Assembly (NCBI GenBank): GCA_020026355.1
Contig: JAHHQP010000052.1
Span: forward strand, 1 to 6,963
DNA length: 6,963 bases
Direction of reading: 5' to 3'
Source: Bacteroidales bacterium
Lineage (GTDB): Bacteria; Bacteroidota; Bacteroidia; Bacteroidales; UBA932
The notes under the pieces were generated by a model. The model was not told the origin of the DNA, ran no database searches, and was given only the letters and a program-made list of their open reading frames with translations. The position numbers and the translations under genes were made by a program. Shown here piece by piece: positions 1 to 6,456 of this stretch. Numbering within the stretch: the stretch's first letter is position 1; each line of letters starts with the position of its first letter.

Positions 1-20
1 GACCAGTTATACATCGATAC

Positions 21-760
21 ATGAAAAACAGAATGCACTTGTTGACTGCGCTTGCAATGGTCCTTCTCGGGATCTGCTTCTGCAGCTGTTCGAAAGAAAA
101 ATGGCCGGAAGTCATCAGCCAGAATGAATATGAACTGACCATCGCCTCCGAGAAGATCCCTGGACTGATCTGCGGCAATGGCGAAGATCTCGTTGCCGAC
201 GTCTATGCGGTAATCCAGTCTGGTCTGAATACGATCTGGTCAAAGTCTTGGCACAAGAGGAAATGCGTTCGGCGAATCTTCCCTTCCACCTCTTTCCGGA
301 CGGTTTTCTGGAGAAGAACACCATCTCTCCACGACGCACCTGGATCGTTGAAGCGGATGATGCCGCTGTGAAAGCAACCATCGAAGATAAAATGATGCAA
401 GAGACTCCGATCGACTTCTCCAATTTCATGATATACAACAATATGATTCAATGGGCCTGCATCGTTCCTAAGGGGAACTTCTCCATATACGGAGAACTCC
501 AGCGTAAGAAGATCGAGAGCATAGAGCACCCGGAACATTTCCACACTCTTCTGGAGCAGCTTCATCCGACAAGCAGCGAAATCTGGGACCTGATCGAGCA
601 GCACGATGCCAGCGAATCCGCCTCCTTCGTCGTATTGTTCACCAAGGATGAAGCGTGGCTCTGTCTAGACAACACCTTCTACTACCAGAGCCTCTACCCT
701 ACCGGAAAAATAAAGTCCGTCATGAACATCTTCGTGCTGGACAAGAGACATCTCTTCTGA
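21..760 (+). pseudogene. Frameshifted lipoprotein gene, possibly DUF4377-like
   Basis: Two plus-strand frames together make one lipoprotein. The first (ATG at 21) gives a signal peptide of about 22 residues ending in a Cys-rich lipobox (FCSC, lipidated Cys probably residue 23), then a mature start with the segment ELTIASEKIPG and ending around DVYAVIQS. Sensible sequence resumes in the frame one base earlier at about 224 (SEYDLVKVLAQEE) and runs to TGA at 758-760. The first frame continues past the junction as low-quality Arg/Ser/Trp-rich sequence and stops at 369-371. The switch lies near 219-226. One missing base would restore about 246 residues. From memory, the opening ELTIAS...CxVxx and the closing SxYxLVxVL resemble the two ends of the DUF4377 lipoprotein domain, so the middle of that domain may be missing. 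No slippery heptamer is visible, so programmed frameshifting is unlikely. Function unknown; a sequencing error cannot be excluded. Confidence 0.7.
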
Positions 761-804
761 CGCTCGATCCGGACGCAAGGGTTGTACCGGGCTTCGGCAT
801 GAGA
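761..804. other. Convergent intergenic gap
   Basis: This 44-bp gap separates the plus-strand lipoprotein pseudogene from the end of the minus-strand operon. It contains short GC-rich complementary bits (CCGG at 769-772 and 787-790) but no hairpin followed by a T-run on either strand. A convincing intrinsic terminator is therefore not visible for either transcript. Confidence 0.5.
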
Positions 805-1416
805 TCAATAGCCGTAACGTTTGTAATACCAGGTCAATGGGGCTGTCTTCCAAGTTTCGGTGCTGTAATCGTAGACGGTCATGTTGAAACTGATTTCCAG
901 CCGCCCGTTCCCTGCCAGTCTCAATACCGGTTGGTCCTTCAGCCGTCCGATATCTTCGAAGTTTTCTGCATCCGAGATATAGCGAAGAAGCATGGGACCA
1001 TCTATGACGATCTCCAGCTTTTCGTTCATGGTATACCTTCCGACGAATCTGGCTGTAACTGCTGACGGATTCATTGAATTATCCACACCTCCTTCCCGGA
1101 GAATCTTCTGGAAAGGGATGTTGACTTCATAATAGCAGTGTCCCGGACTGCGATCCGGTGTGTACGTGATTGGCTGAGCATAGAGCTTTCCTTCACCGAT
1201 ACGGTCCGCGAATTCCTGCATGAAATCCGTGCTTGCCTTACCGTCATTATCGAGATCAACCACCTCCCCTTCCCAACGCGCACGGTCTATTTCATAGAAG
1301 CCGTCGAGCTGGTCAGCGGCTTTCTTGAACTCATCCTCCCTCCAAGGTTTTTCTGCGCATGATGCCAAGCTCAGAAGCAGGACTACTCCGATTATTCTAT
1401 AGATACGATCCATCAT
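805..1416 (-). CDS. Lipocalin-like small lipoprotein, last gene of operon
   Basis: Predicted 203-residue lipoprotein. A hydrophobic signal (residues 5-19) ends in lipobox LASC with the lipidated Cys at 20, so it is exported and membrane-anchored. The mature part opens with LDGFYEIDRARWEG (37-50) followed by DLDNDGKAST (54-63). This 'G.Y.....W.G..vDLdnDG..s' pattern I associate with lipocalin-like beta-barrel lipoproteins of Bacteroidota; the assignment is by eye and tentative. The rest is beta-rich with alternating polar and hydrophobic residues and ends in an aromatic tail (TWYYKRYGY). The Asp-rich loop resembles an EF-hand or dockerin Ca2+ loop but lacks a clear acidic residue at position 12. 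The ATG at 1416 overlaps the TGA of the DUF4249 gene (ATGA), implying translational coupling. An upstream in-frame ATG (1434) would lie inside that gene and lengthen the signal peptide unnecessarily. It probably works with the receptor at the outer membrane; its ligand is unknown. Confidence 0.8.
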   Translation of the reverse strand: MMDRIYRIIGVVLLLSLASCAEKPWREDEFKKAADQLDGFYEIDRARWEGEVVDLDNDGKASTDFMQEFADRIGEGKLYAQPITYTPDRSPGHCYYEVNIPFQKILREGGVDNSMNPSAVTARFVGRYTMNEKLEIVIDGPMLLRYISDAENFEDIGRLKDQPVLRLAGNGRLEISFNMTVYDYSTETWKTAPLTWYYKRYGY

Positions 1417-2360
1417 TTCTCTGTATAAATCCAATCTGAAACATAATTTGATTTTGCACCGATCATGCCGAGACCGCCATCAATATTTGAATAGAAATAA
1501 GCATGCGGTCCGACGGCCAGGCTCCAGAGGCCGTCGAGTGACTTCAATTTTTCGATGGAATGATAGAAATCCGGCGTGAGCCTGCTGACAATGATCTTAT
1601 ATCTCGGGCTGACCTTACTGCTGACATGCTTGACAAACACATCGAAGGAGATCTTTCCATCCACATTGCAGCTGGAATCAAAGACCTGGATATCAGCATC
1701 TTCGTAAGTGCCGCAGATGTCGTATTTCCGTCCGGACATCGGGATATCACCTTGTTCCATCGTATAGAGCGTATCATACCCGGTATCCTCTGCTGATTCA
1801 CGCCAGACCTGGACGCCATAGAACCGGCCCTTCACAGGCTTTTCATCAATCCTGATGCGGAATCTCGTGCAATCGGATTCTACCTGATCCATCCAGTATC
1901 CGAATTCCGTCTTGTCCGTCAGCACATGCGCGCTTTCTATAGCAACGGCAGGCAAGGCGGATGGAATCACGGTCCTGCAGGAGGCCGAGGCAAGGCCTGG
2001 GGAGGTCGCACGGATCTCCACCATATCGGACGGTCCCATTGGCCCATCTATATAAAAACATTGCTGATGGATGAGGGCTTCCTCCTTATCTTCGACCGCA
2101 GCGACCACGGCCCCATTGACCTTTATCTCCAGAGAGATCCGGGCATCGTCAGGAATGACGGCGTGGCCGAAATTAGGGGTGGCGATTCCGGCATCGATAC
2201 GCACCCGGTCTTTTCCAGCATCCATGATGGTCTGGATGAACAGCTTCGGCTTCTTATCTTTCAGGCCGTGAGGAGTGAATTCATGTTCGAACATGCTTTC
2301 GCAGCTGCAGCATAGCGGCAAAGCCAGCATCAGAACTAATATTTTATTCGTCATCTTCAT
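1413..2360 (-). CDS. DUF4249 family outer-membrane lipoprotein
   Basis: Predicted 315-residue lipoprotein: signal peptide 1-19, Cys-rich lipobox (LCCSC) with the lipidated Cys at 20. The body fits DUF4249 (PF14054), which is largely confined to Bacteroidota and usually encoded beside a TonB-dependent receptor. Visible family hallmarks are the N-terminal strand PKLFIQTIMDAG (38-49), a middle junction RTVIPSALP (129-137), and above all the C-terminal Y.YSNIDGGLGMIGA block (288-302). Length is within the usual range. No biochemical role is firmly known for the family; by analogy with SusD-type partners it may be a surface-exposed accessory that presents a ligand to the receptor, but that is inference. 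The start is ATG at 2360, 4 bp after the receptor's TAA; a second ATG two codons on (2354) would serve equally well. The stop overlaps the next gene's start by 4 bp. Confidence 0.92.
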   Translation of the reverse strand: MKMTNKILVLMLALPLCCSCESMFEHEFTPHGLKDKKPKLFIQTIMDAGKDRVRIDAGIATPNFGHAVIPDDARISLEIKVNGAVVAAVEDKEEALIHQQCFYIDGPMGPSDMVEIRATSPGLASASCRTVIPSALPAVAIESAHVLTDKTEFGYWMDQVESDCTRFRIRIDEKPVKGRFYGVQVWRESAEDTGYDTLYTMEQGDIPMSGRKYDICGTYEDADIQVFDSSCNVDGKISFDVFVKHVSSKVSPRYKIIVSRLTPDFYHSIEKLKSLDGLWSLAVGPHAYFYSNIDGGLGMIGAKSNYVSDWIYTEK

Positions 2361-2364
2361 CTTT

Positions 2365-4920
2365 TTAAAATTTCAAGGTCCAACTGAACATAGGGACGAT
2401 CGGAACGAGGCCGTGGCATCTGGCCACAATTTCCGATGTACGATCATCCATACTGATTTCCGCATGGAGTGCATTGACATGGCAGTAGGCATTGTAGATA
2501 CTGATGTTCCAGATACTTTCATGCCCTCGCTTGGTGGTGGTCCTGTAATTGAAACCGAGATCCAGTCTATGATAATCCGGCAGTTTCAAGTTGTTCGGAC
2601 TGCTATAGAAGAACTGGCCCAAGGTGAATTCCGGCTGCGGTTCCTGATACGGACTCTCATGCCCGAAATAAGGATTCTTCCGGATGGTGTGATAGGCGCT
2701 TTCTGTAATCCGGTCTCCCGTGTGATAATGCCAGGAAATGTTCATGTCAAGATGTTCATTGAATTTATGGGTAAGCATCAACGTGAGCTTGTGACGGTTG
2801 TCATGGCTGTCCGGGAACCAGTCCTTATAAAGATCTCCGAAGAAGCGTTCATTCCAGGACAAGGTATAATAGGACGCGACCTCCGTCTGGCGTCCATGCC
2901 AGGACAGTTCAGTTTCAAGACCGTAGGCTCTTCCCTGCCCCTCCGAGAAATCTTTCTGCCAATCCGATACGGTCGGGGAAAAGAGCTGCTGCCCCTTGTA
3001 TTCCATCAGGTGGTCCATCGTCTTGTAATAGCCCTCGATATTCAACGTGATAGCATGGGGAAGCCTTGTGTACAGGCCGGCAGCGACCTGACGGGAATGC
3101 ATCGGCCGGATTTCATCGTTGGAAGGCAGGAAACAGAAGGTCGGGAGATCGATCGTATGCGATGAGACCTTATGGGTGAACTGATCCATGTCCGTGTACG
3201 AGGCCTTGAAAGTCACCTCCGGACAGAAATCTATCCTCAACGCCGCCCTCGGCTCGACTTTATGGTAGGTATTGCCAGGGACGGTAAAAATGACATACCG
3301 CAGTCCGAGATTCATTTTCATCCAGTCCAGGTAGCCGATCTCATCTTCGGCATAGAATGCGAATTCACCAGCCTTGTATCGTGATGCCGCACTCTCGTCA
3401 TGATAAGGAGTCTTTTCGCTTTGCGGATCGAAGATTCCGTTGAAATCCGGATTCCTGTTCCAGGTCTTTTCCTGACCGCTCCTGACCTTCAGACCTGAAC
3501 GGTAGAGATGCGCTTTCAGATCGGTTCCGAAAGTGATGTGGTTTCCCCGATCCGGATCATAGAAGAAATCAGCCTTGACTCCCGCATCATGAATCTGACT
3601 GTTGCTGCTATCGTCCAGATGATTCTCCGTGATGATCGGCGCTCTCTTGTCCCCAGTCCCCCGTTTGTCCAAGTCCCACTGTTTCGACTTATAGAACAGA
3701 TCGGCCATTCCGTGCGTATAATATCCGATGAGATTGAAAGCGAACTTGTCTGAAACATCGTATTTCCAGTTCAATGATGCCATGACATTGCCCCACTTCA
3801 TCTTGAAATTCAGGCTTTCCTTCCCCTGGAACCGCTGCCCGCTCCAATACTCCACCAAAGCCGTCGACCGCTTGTACCTGGCAAGGTCCTGACCAGCATA
3901 AAGATTGAGGGACAGTCTGTTCCTGTTGCTGAACCGATGAGTGACGGAGCCATTGAAATCAGTCATGGCATACCTGAAATTCAATGACTTACGTTCCTTG
4001 TTCGTTCTGTTCAGAATCGCGAAGAACGGGAGGGTCAATGGATCCAGCCAGCTGCGGCGCAGTCCGATGTTGTAGGAAGTCCTGCCTTTCACGATCGGTC
4101 CGTCAACCTGGATGCTGGCATTGAGCAGGCCAATGGAAAAAGTTCCGTGATGTTCCTCGACGCTGCCTTCTTTCGTCATGACGTCAATGACAGAAGAAAG
4201 CTTTCCTCCATATCTGGCCGGGAAACCGCTCTTGTAGAAATCCAGATGGTCCGTGACATCGACGTTGAAGGAAGAGAAAATACCGCCCAGATGGGATACC
4301 GAATAAATTTCCACCCCATCCATCAGGAAAAGATTGTCCTTGCCGTTTCCGCCATGAACATATAATCCGGACAGCAGTTCGGTACCGGAAGATACGCCCG
4401 GCTGGAGCTGGAGGGTCTTGATGAGATCCGGCTGACTCAGGAAGGCGACACCGGATTTCAAGGCATCATTGTCGATCTTCTTCATTCCTGTCTGCGTGAA
4501 ACGGAGCTTTCTGTTCTTGAAGGCTGTAATCATTGACTCAGACAGAATCTCATGCATGGCGGTGGAATCCTCGACCATCTCATAGTGCCTTACCTTCACG
4601 TTCAATTTACGGAGCACGATATATTTCCGGTGCAGTTCATAGGTGAAATCCGTGTCACCGAAGATCTCGTCCAGGACTTTCCTCATGGCTTCCGGCCCCG
4701 CCTCTTTCGCCTGCAGCAGATCCGGCAGTTTTCTGTCATGGCTGACATCCAGGTCAATGGAAGAGTCATAGATGAACCTGACGTCCAGCTCCTCTCTCAG
4801 GGTGCTGACCACCTCCCTCAATGTCTGTACTTTCTCCTGGGCAATAACTTCCTGACAGGATACAGCCCATGATACGACCAGGGCCATCGCTGTGGCCAAT
4901 CTCTTGATCATTGATCCCAT
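2365..4920 (-). CDS. TonB-dependent receptor/transducer with STN domain
   Basis: Predicted 851-residue outer-membrane active transporter of the type paired with DUF4249. Segments: signal peptide about 1-27 (cleavage after VIA); STN domain 33-105, the periplasmic signalling domain that talks to FecR; a short linker; plug domain 140-253 with the hallmarks QPDLIKTLQLQPGV, GLYVHGGNGKDNLFLMDG and GFPARYGGKLSSVIDV; then a 22-strand-type beta-barrel, about 255-851, ending in a terminal strand with Phe (FSWTLKF). Related receptors normally have a carboxypeptidase-regulatory-like domain of about 80 residues between STN and plug. Here only about 20 residues separate the STN end from HEILSESMITAF, which matches the segment normally following that domain. 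The ATG at 4920 is preferred because AAGGA (4928-4932) lies 7 nt upstream; an ATG at 4926 overlapping the FecR stop (ATGA) is the alternative. Substrate is not deducible. Confidence 0.93.
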   Translation of the reverse strand: MGSMIKRLATAMALVVSWAVSCQEVIAQEKVQTLREVVSTLREELDVRFIYDSSIDLDVSHDRKLPDLLQAKEAGPEAMRKVLDEIFGDTDFTYELHRKYIVLRKLNVKVRHYEMVEDSTAMHEILSESMITAFKNRKLRFTQTGMKKIDNDALKSGVAFLSQPDLIKTLQLQPGVSSGTELLSGLYVHGGNGKDNLFLMDGVEIYSVSHLGGIFSSFNVDVTDHLDFYKSGFPARYGGKLSSVIDVMTKEGSVEEHHGTFSIGLLNASIQVDGPIVKGRTSYNIGLRRSWLDPLTLPFFAILNRTNKERKSLNFRYAMTDFNGSVTHRFSNRNRLSLNLYAGQDLARYKRSTALVEYWSGQRFQGKESLNFKMKWGNVMASLNWKYDVSDKFAFNLIGYYTHGMADLFYKSKQWDLDKRGTGDKRAPIITENHLDDSSNSQIHDAGVKADFFYDPDRGNHITFGTDLKAHLYRSGLKVRSGQEKTWNRNPDFNGIFDPQSEKTPYHDESAASRYKAGEFAFYAEDEIGYLDWMKMNLGLRYVIFTVPGNTYHKVEPRAALRIDFCPEVTFKASYTDMDQFTHKVSSHTIDLPTFCFLPSNDEIRPMHSRQVAAGLYTRLPHAITLNIEGYYKTMDHLMEYKGQQLFSPTVSDWQKDFSEGQGRAYGLETELSWHGRQTEVASYYTLSWNERFFGDLYKDWFPDSHDNRHKLTLMLTHKFNEHLDMNISWHYHTGDRITESAYHTIRKNPYFGHESPYQEPQPEFTLGQFFYSSPNNLKLPDYHRLDLGFNYRTTTKRGHESIWNISIYNAYCHVNALHAEISMDDRTSEIVARCHGLVPIVPMFSWTLKF

Positions 4921-4922
4921 GC

Positions 4923-5738
4923 TCATTTCCTTATCCGGATTCTTATGCCCAAGGCAGCCCCGATCAGGTCGGCAATCAGTTCCGGCTCTTCTATATCGAA
5001 CTCACCGGTCAGATGCTTGTCGGTCTTTCTGCTGGTGAACTTCACGCCATAATAGGAGGAAAGCGTTGCGAGGACTTCAGGCAGCGGCGTATCTTCAAAG
5101 ATGAAGGTGCCCCTTTCCCAAGCGGTAGCATTCCTGTCCACCTTTTCATTGATGGTCGGAGTGGCGGCCACCGACAAGAGAGAGGCCTGCATACCCCTAG
5201 TGAGCATGACACCTTCCGCCGTCTCGGCACGAGAGAACAAGACTTTTCCCTCGACAACATTGACCTGAACGGAATCCATACTTTCCATGACCTGGAATTC
5301 CGTGCCGAGCACCCTCACGAAAGAATGCGCTGAAAAGATTTCAAAAGGCCTCCCGACATCCTCATGCACCTTGAAATAGACCGTACCGGTCATAGCCACT
5401 CTCCTGTCCTCATTGACATAAGATTTCCTGTCAAATGAGAGGGAACTGCCAGGAGCCAGCTTGACAAGACTGCTGTCCGGAAGCAAATAGGACATGAGAT
5501 GTTCGCCGGCCATCAAGGTGACCGTCGAATCTGAGGTACTCTTCCAAATGAATATTCCGAGAAGGACAGCGGCAGCGATGCCGCCCAAAGTATAGAGCCA
5601 TGGGGCTGGTCTTCTGCCGGCACCGGCTGAGATATGGTGTCTCGAACAGAAACGGCTGAAGGCTTTCCGGGTGTCAAAGGGCCCTTTCCTGTAATATCTG
5701 GTGACAAATTCCAGATGACGGTCTTCAAAATCTGACAT
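4923..5738 (-). CDS. FecR-family anti-sigma factor
   Basis: Predicted 271-residue single-pass inner-membrane regulator. Residues 1-46 are the cytoplasmic part that would hold the ECF sigma factor; 47-65 (LYTLGGIAAAVLLGIFIW) is the transmembrane helix; about 72-170 is the periplasmic FecR domain (PF04773) with LPDSSLVKLAPGSSLSF (86-102), GTVYFKV...PFEI (118-134), VLGTEFQV (143-150) and VVEGKV (161-166); about 205-270 is the C-terminal DUF4974 domain (W..GTFIFEDTPLPEVLATL). The cytoplasmic part is compact, as is common in Bacteroidota FecR proteins. In the family, this protein keeps its sigma factor inactive, or conditions it, until a liganded receptor's STN domain contacts the periplasmic part. 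It follows the sigma gene after a 94-bp spacer and its TGA touches the receptor start region. No strong Shine-Dalgarno precedes the ATG at 5738. Confidence 0.93.
   Translation of the reverse strand: MSDFEDRHLEFVTRYYRKGPFDTRKAFSRFCSRHHISAGAGRRPAPWLYTLGGIAAAVLLGIFIWKSTSDSTVTLMAGEHLMSYLLPDSSLVKLAPGSSLSFDRKSYVNEDRRVAMTGTVYFKVHEDVGRPFEIFSAHSFVRVLGTEFQVMESMDSVQVNVVEGKVLFSRAETAEGVMLTRGMQASLLSVAATPTINEKVDRNATAWERGTFIFEDTPLPEVLATLSSYYGVKFTSRKTDKHLTGEFDIEEPELIADLIGAALGIRIRIRK
4928..4932 (-). promoter_or_regulatory. Shine-Dalgarno-like site for the receptor gene
   Basis: The minus strand reads AAGGA here, 7 nt before the ATG at 4920 but only 1 nt before the ATG at 4926. It therefore argues for the inner start of the receptor. 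It lies within the last codons of the FecR gene. Bacteroidota depend only weakly on such sites, so the choice is not certain. Confidence 0.45.
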
Positions 5739-5832
5739 TTTCTATGTTTTGTTTTCTATCCGTAAGACGTAATACTTTGAAAAATGTACTATGACATTTT
5801 GAAGAAAATGCAGATTTTCGGATCATCCGCCG
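5739..5832 (-). promoter_or_regulatory. AT-rich spacer with nested, mutually exclusive hairpins
   Basis: This is the only sizeable gap inside the operon. On the transcribed (minus) strand, four arms follow one another: GAAAAT (5814-5819), ATTTTC (5804-5809), AAAATGT (5794-5800) and ACATTTT (5781-5787). Arms 1+2 pair (6 bp, 4-nt loop) and arms 3+4 pair (7 bp, 6-nt loop). Alternatively CATTTT (5805-5810) pairs with AAAATG (5795-5800) in a 6-bp, 4-nt-loop hairpin. Arm 4 runs into a TTTTT stretch. All stems are nearly pure A-T and therefore weak, so a processing or weak attenuation site between sigma and anti-sigma genes is only a possibility. Confidence 0.4.
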
Positions 5833-6366
5833 CTAAGCAACCAGAGAAAGCACCCAGTTATAGAGCTTGACCGGGCCTTCCTTCAAGATCTTCATGGCCT
5901 TGGCAATCTGGTTCCGGACGGTATGGACAGAAAGTCCCAGTTCATCAGAGATCTCGTCGTACTTCATCCCATCCCGCTTGTTCATCAGGAAAATCTCCTG
6001 ACACTTCTCCGGGAGTTCCCCGATTGCCGTCCACAACCAAGCCTCAACGGCAGAATCCTTCTGATAAAGCGCATCCTTGGAGTCATCGACAAGGTCATGC
6101 TTGTTTTCCAAAGAGACGGTCTGAAGCCTGTTCTTGCGCAGGTAGTCCAGGCAACGGTTCCGGACTGCGGCATACAGATAAGCTCGTTTGTTCGGGATCT
6201 CCGCTCCTTCCTGAACTTTGATCCACAGCTGTTCGAAAGCATCATCCACCAGATCCTCCACCAGATCCACGTCCTCGACATAGTGAAGAGCATACAGGCA
6301 CAAGGGTCTGTAATTGTATCGGAAAACATTTCCGATTTCCTGGCTTTCTGATTCTTTTCCTTTCAT
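5833..6366 (-). CDS. ECF RNA polymerase sigma-70 factor, Bacteroidota FecI type
   Basis: Predicted 177-residue extracytoplasmic-function sigma factor. Region 2 spans about 14-81: FRYNYRPLCLYALHYV, then the acidic DLVEDLVDDAFEQLW (34-48), which contacts core polymerase, then RAYLYAAVRNRCLDYLRK (61-78), which carries the -10 recognition and melting part. Region 4 spans about 110-164 with LPEKCQEIFLMNKRDGMKYDEI and the helix-turn-helix ELGLSVHTVRNQIAKAMKIL (142-161) for the -35 element. Length and the lack of regions 1 and 3 are typical of this family (compare the TIGR02985 'Bacteroides family 1' model). It heads the operon, with the anti-sigma gene next, and should direct transcription of the receptor genes when released. 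The ATG at 6366 is preceded by GGAAG at a 5-nt spacing and by a candidate housekeeping promoter. Confidence 0.95.
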   Translation of the reverse strand: MKGKESESQEIGNVFRYNYRPLCLYALHYVEDVDLVEDLVDDAFEQLWIKVQEGAEIPNKRAYLYAAVRNRCLDYLRKNRLQTVSLENKHDLVDDSKDALYQKDSAVEAWLWTAIGELPEKCQEIFLMNKRDGMKYDEISDELGLSVHTVRNQIAKAMKILKEGPVKLYNWVLSLVA

Positions 6367-6371
6367 AAATT

Positions 6372-6376
6372 CTTCC
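6372..6376 (-). promoter_or_regulatory. Shine-Dalgarno-like site for the sigma gene
   Basis: The minus strand reads GGAAG, 5 nt before the ATG at 6366. The spacing supports that start codon. Confidence 0.45.
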
Positions 6377-6389
6377 GGAGCGTATTCTG

Positions 6390-6397
6390 CAAAGATA
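6390..6397 (-). promoter_or_regulatory. Candidate Bacteroides-type -7 promoter element for the sigma operon
   Basis: The minus strand reads TATCTTTG, an exact match to the TAnnTTTG element used by the primary sigma factor of Bacteroidales. It would place the transcription start near 6383 and leave a leader of roughly 17-20 nt before the sigma gene. The expected upstream -33 TTG is not clearly present; TCTGG about 22-26 nt upstream is the nearest weak candidate. The surrounding sequence is AT-rich, in contrast to the coding DNA, which fits a promoter. Confidence 0.55.
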
Positions 6398-6456
6398 TTG
6401 AATATACTAATATAACTTCATCCAGACATTTCGATAAAGATGGGACTCTACAGGGG

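Noticed and set aside
210..230. Programmed -1 frameshift in the left lipoprotein gene
   Set aside because: No slippery heptamer of the X XXY YYZ type and no clear downstream stem are seen at the junction.
203..604. Minus-strand open frames opposite the left lipoprotein pseudogene
   Set aside because: The composition is unlike a protein and the plus-strand sequence has a signal peptide and coherent lipoprotein features, so these are shadows.
769..790. CCGG...CCGG as a bidirectional terminator between convergent genes
   Set aside because: The stem is 4 bp with a 14-nt loop and has no T-run on either strand.
655..1065. Plus-strand frame bridging the convergent gap into the operon's last gene
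   Set aside because: It has no ribosome-binding site or family signature and overlaps two genes in other frames.
2275..3165. A 296-codon plus-strand open frame opposite the receptor gene
   Set aside because: It lies entirely antisense to the well-supported receptor and DUF4249 genes, has no recognisable domain, and follows the usual shadow-frame pattern.
2365..4920. SusC/SusD-type glycan utilisation locus
   Set aside because: The receptor's partner is a DUF4249 lipoprotein, not SusD, and no glycan-active enzymes are in the window.
5761..5772. Direct repeat CGTAA-ga-CGTAA in the sigma/anti-sigma spacer
   Set aside because: Two copies of five bases are too short to separate from chance, and no further copy occurs at the sigma promoter.
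5781..5800. Intrinsic terminator after the sigma gene
   Set aside because: The 7-bp stem is almost all A-T and the T-run is only five bases, so efficient termination is unlikely; kept only as a possible attenuation element.
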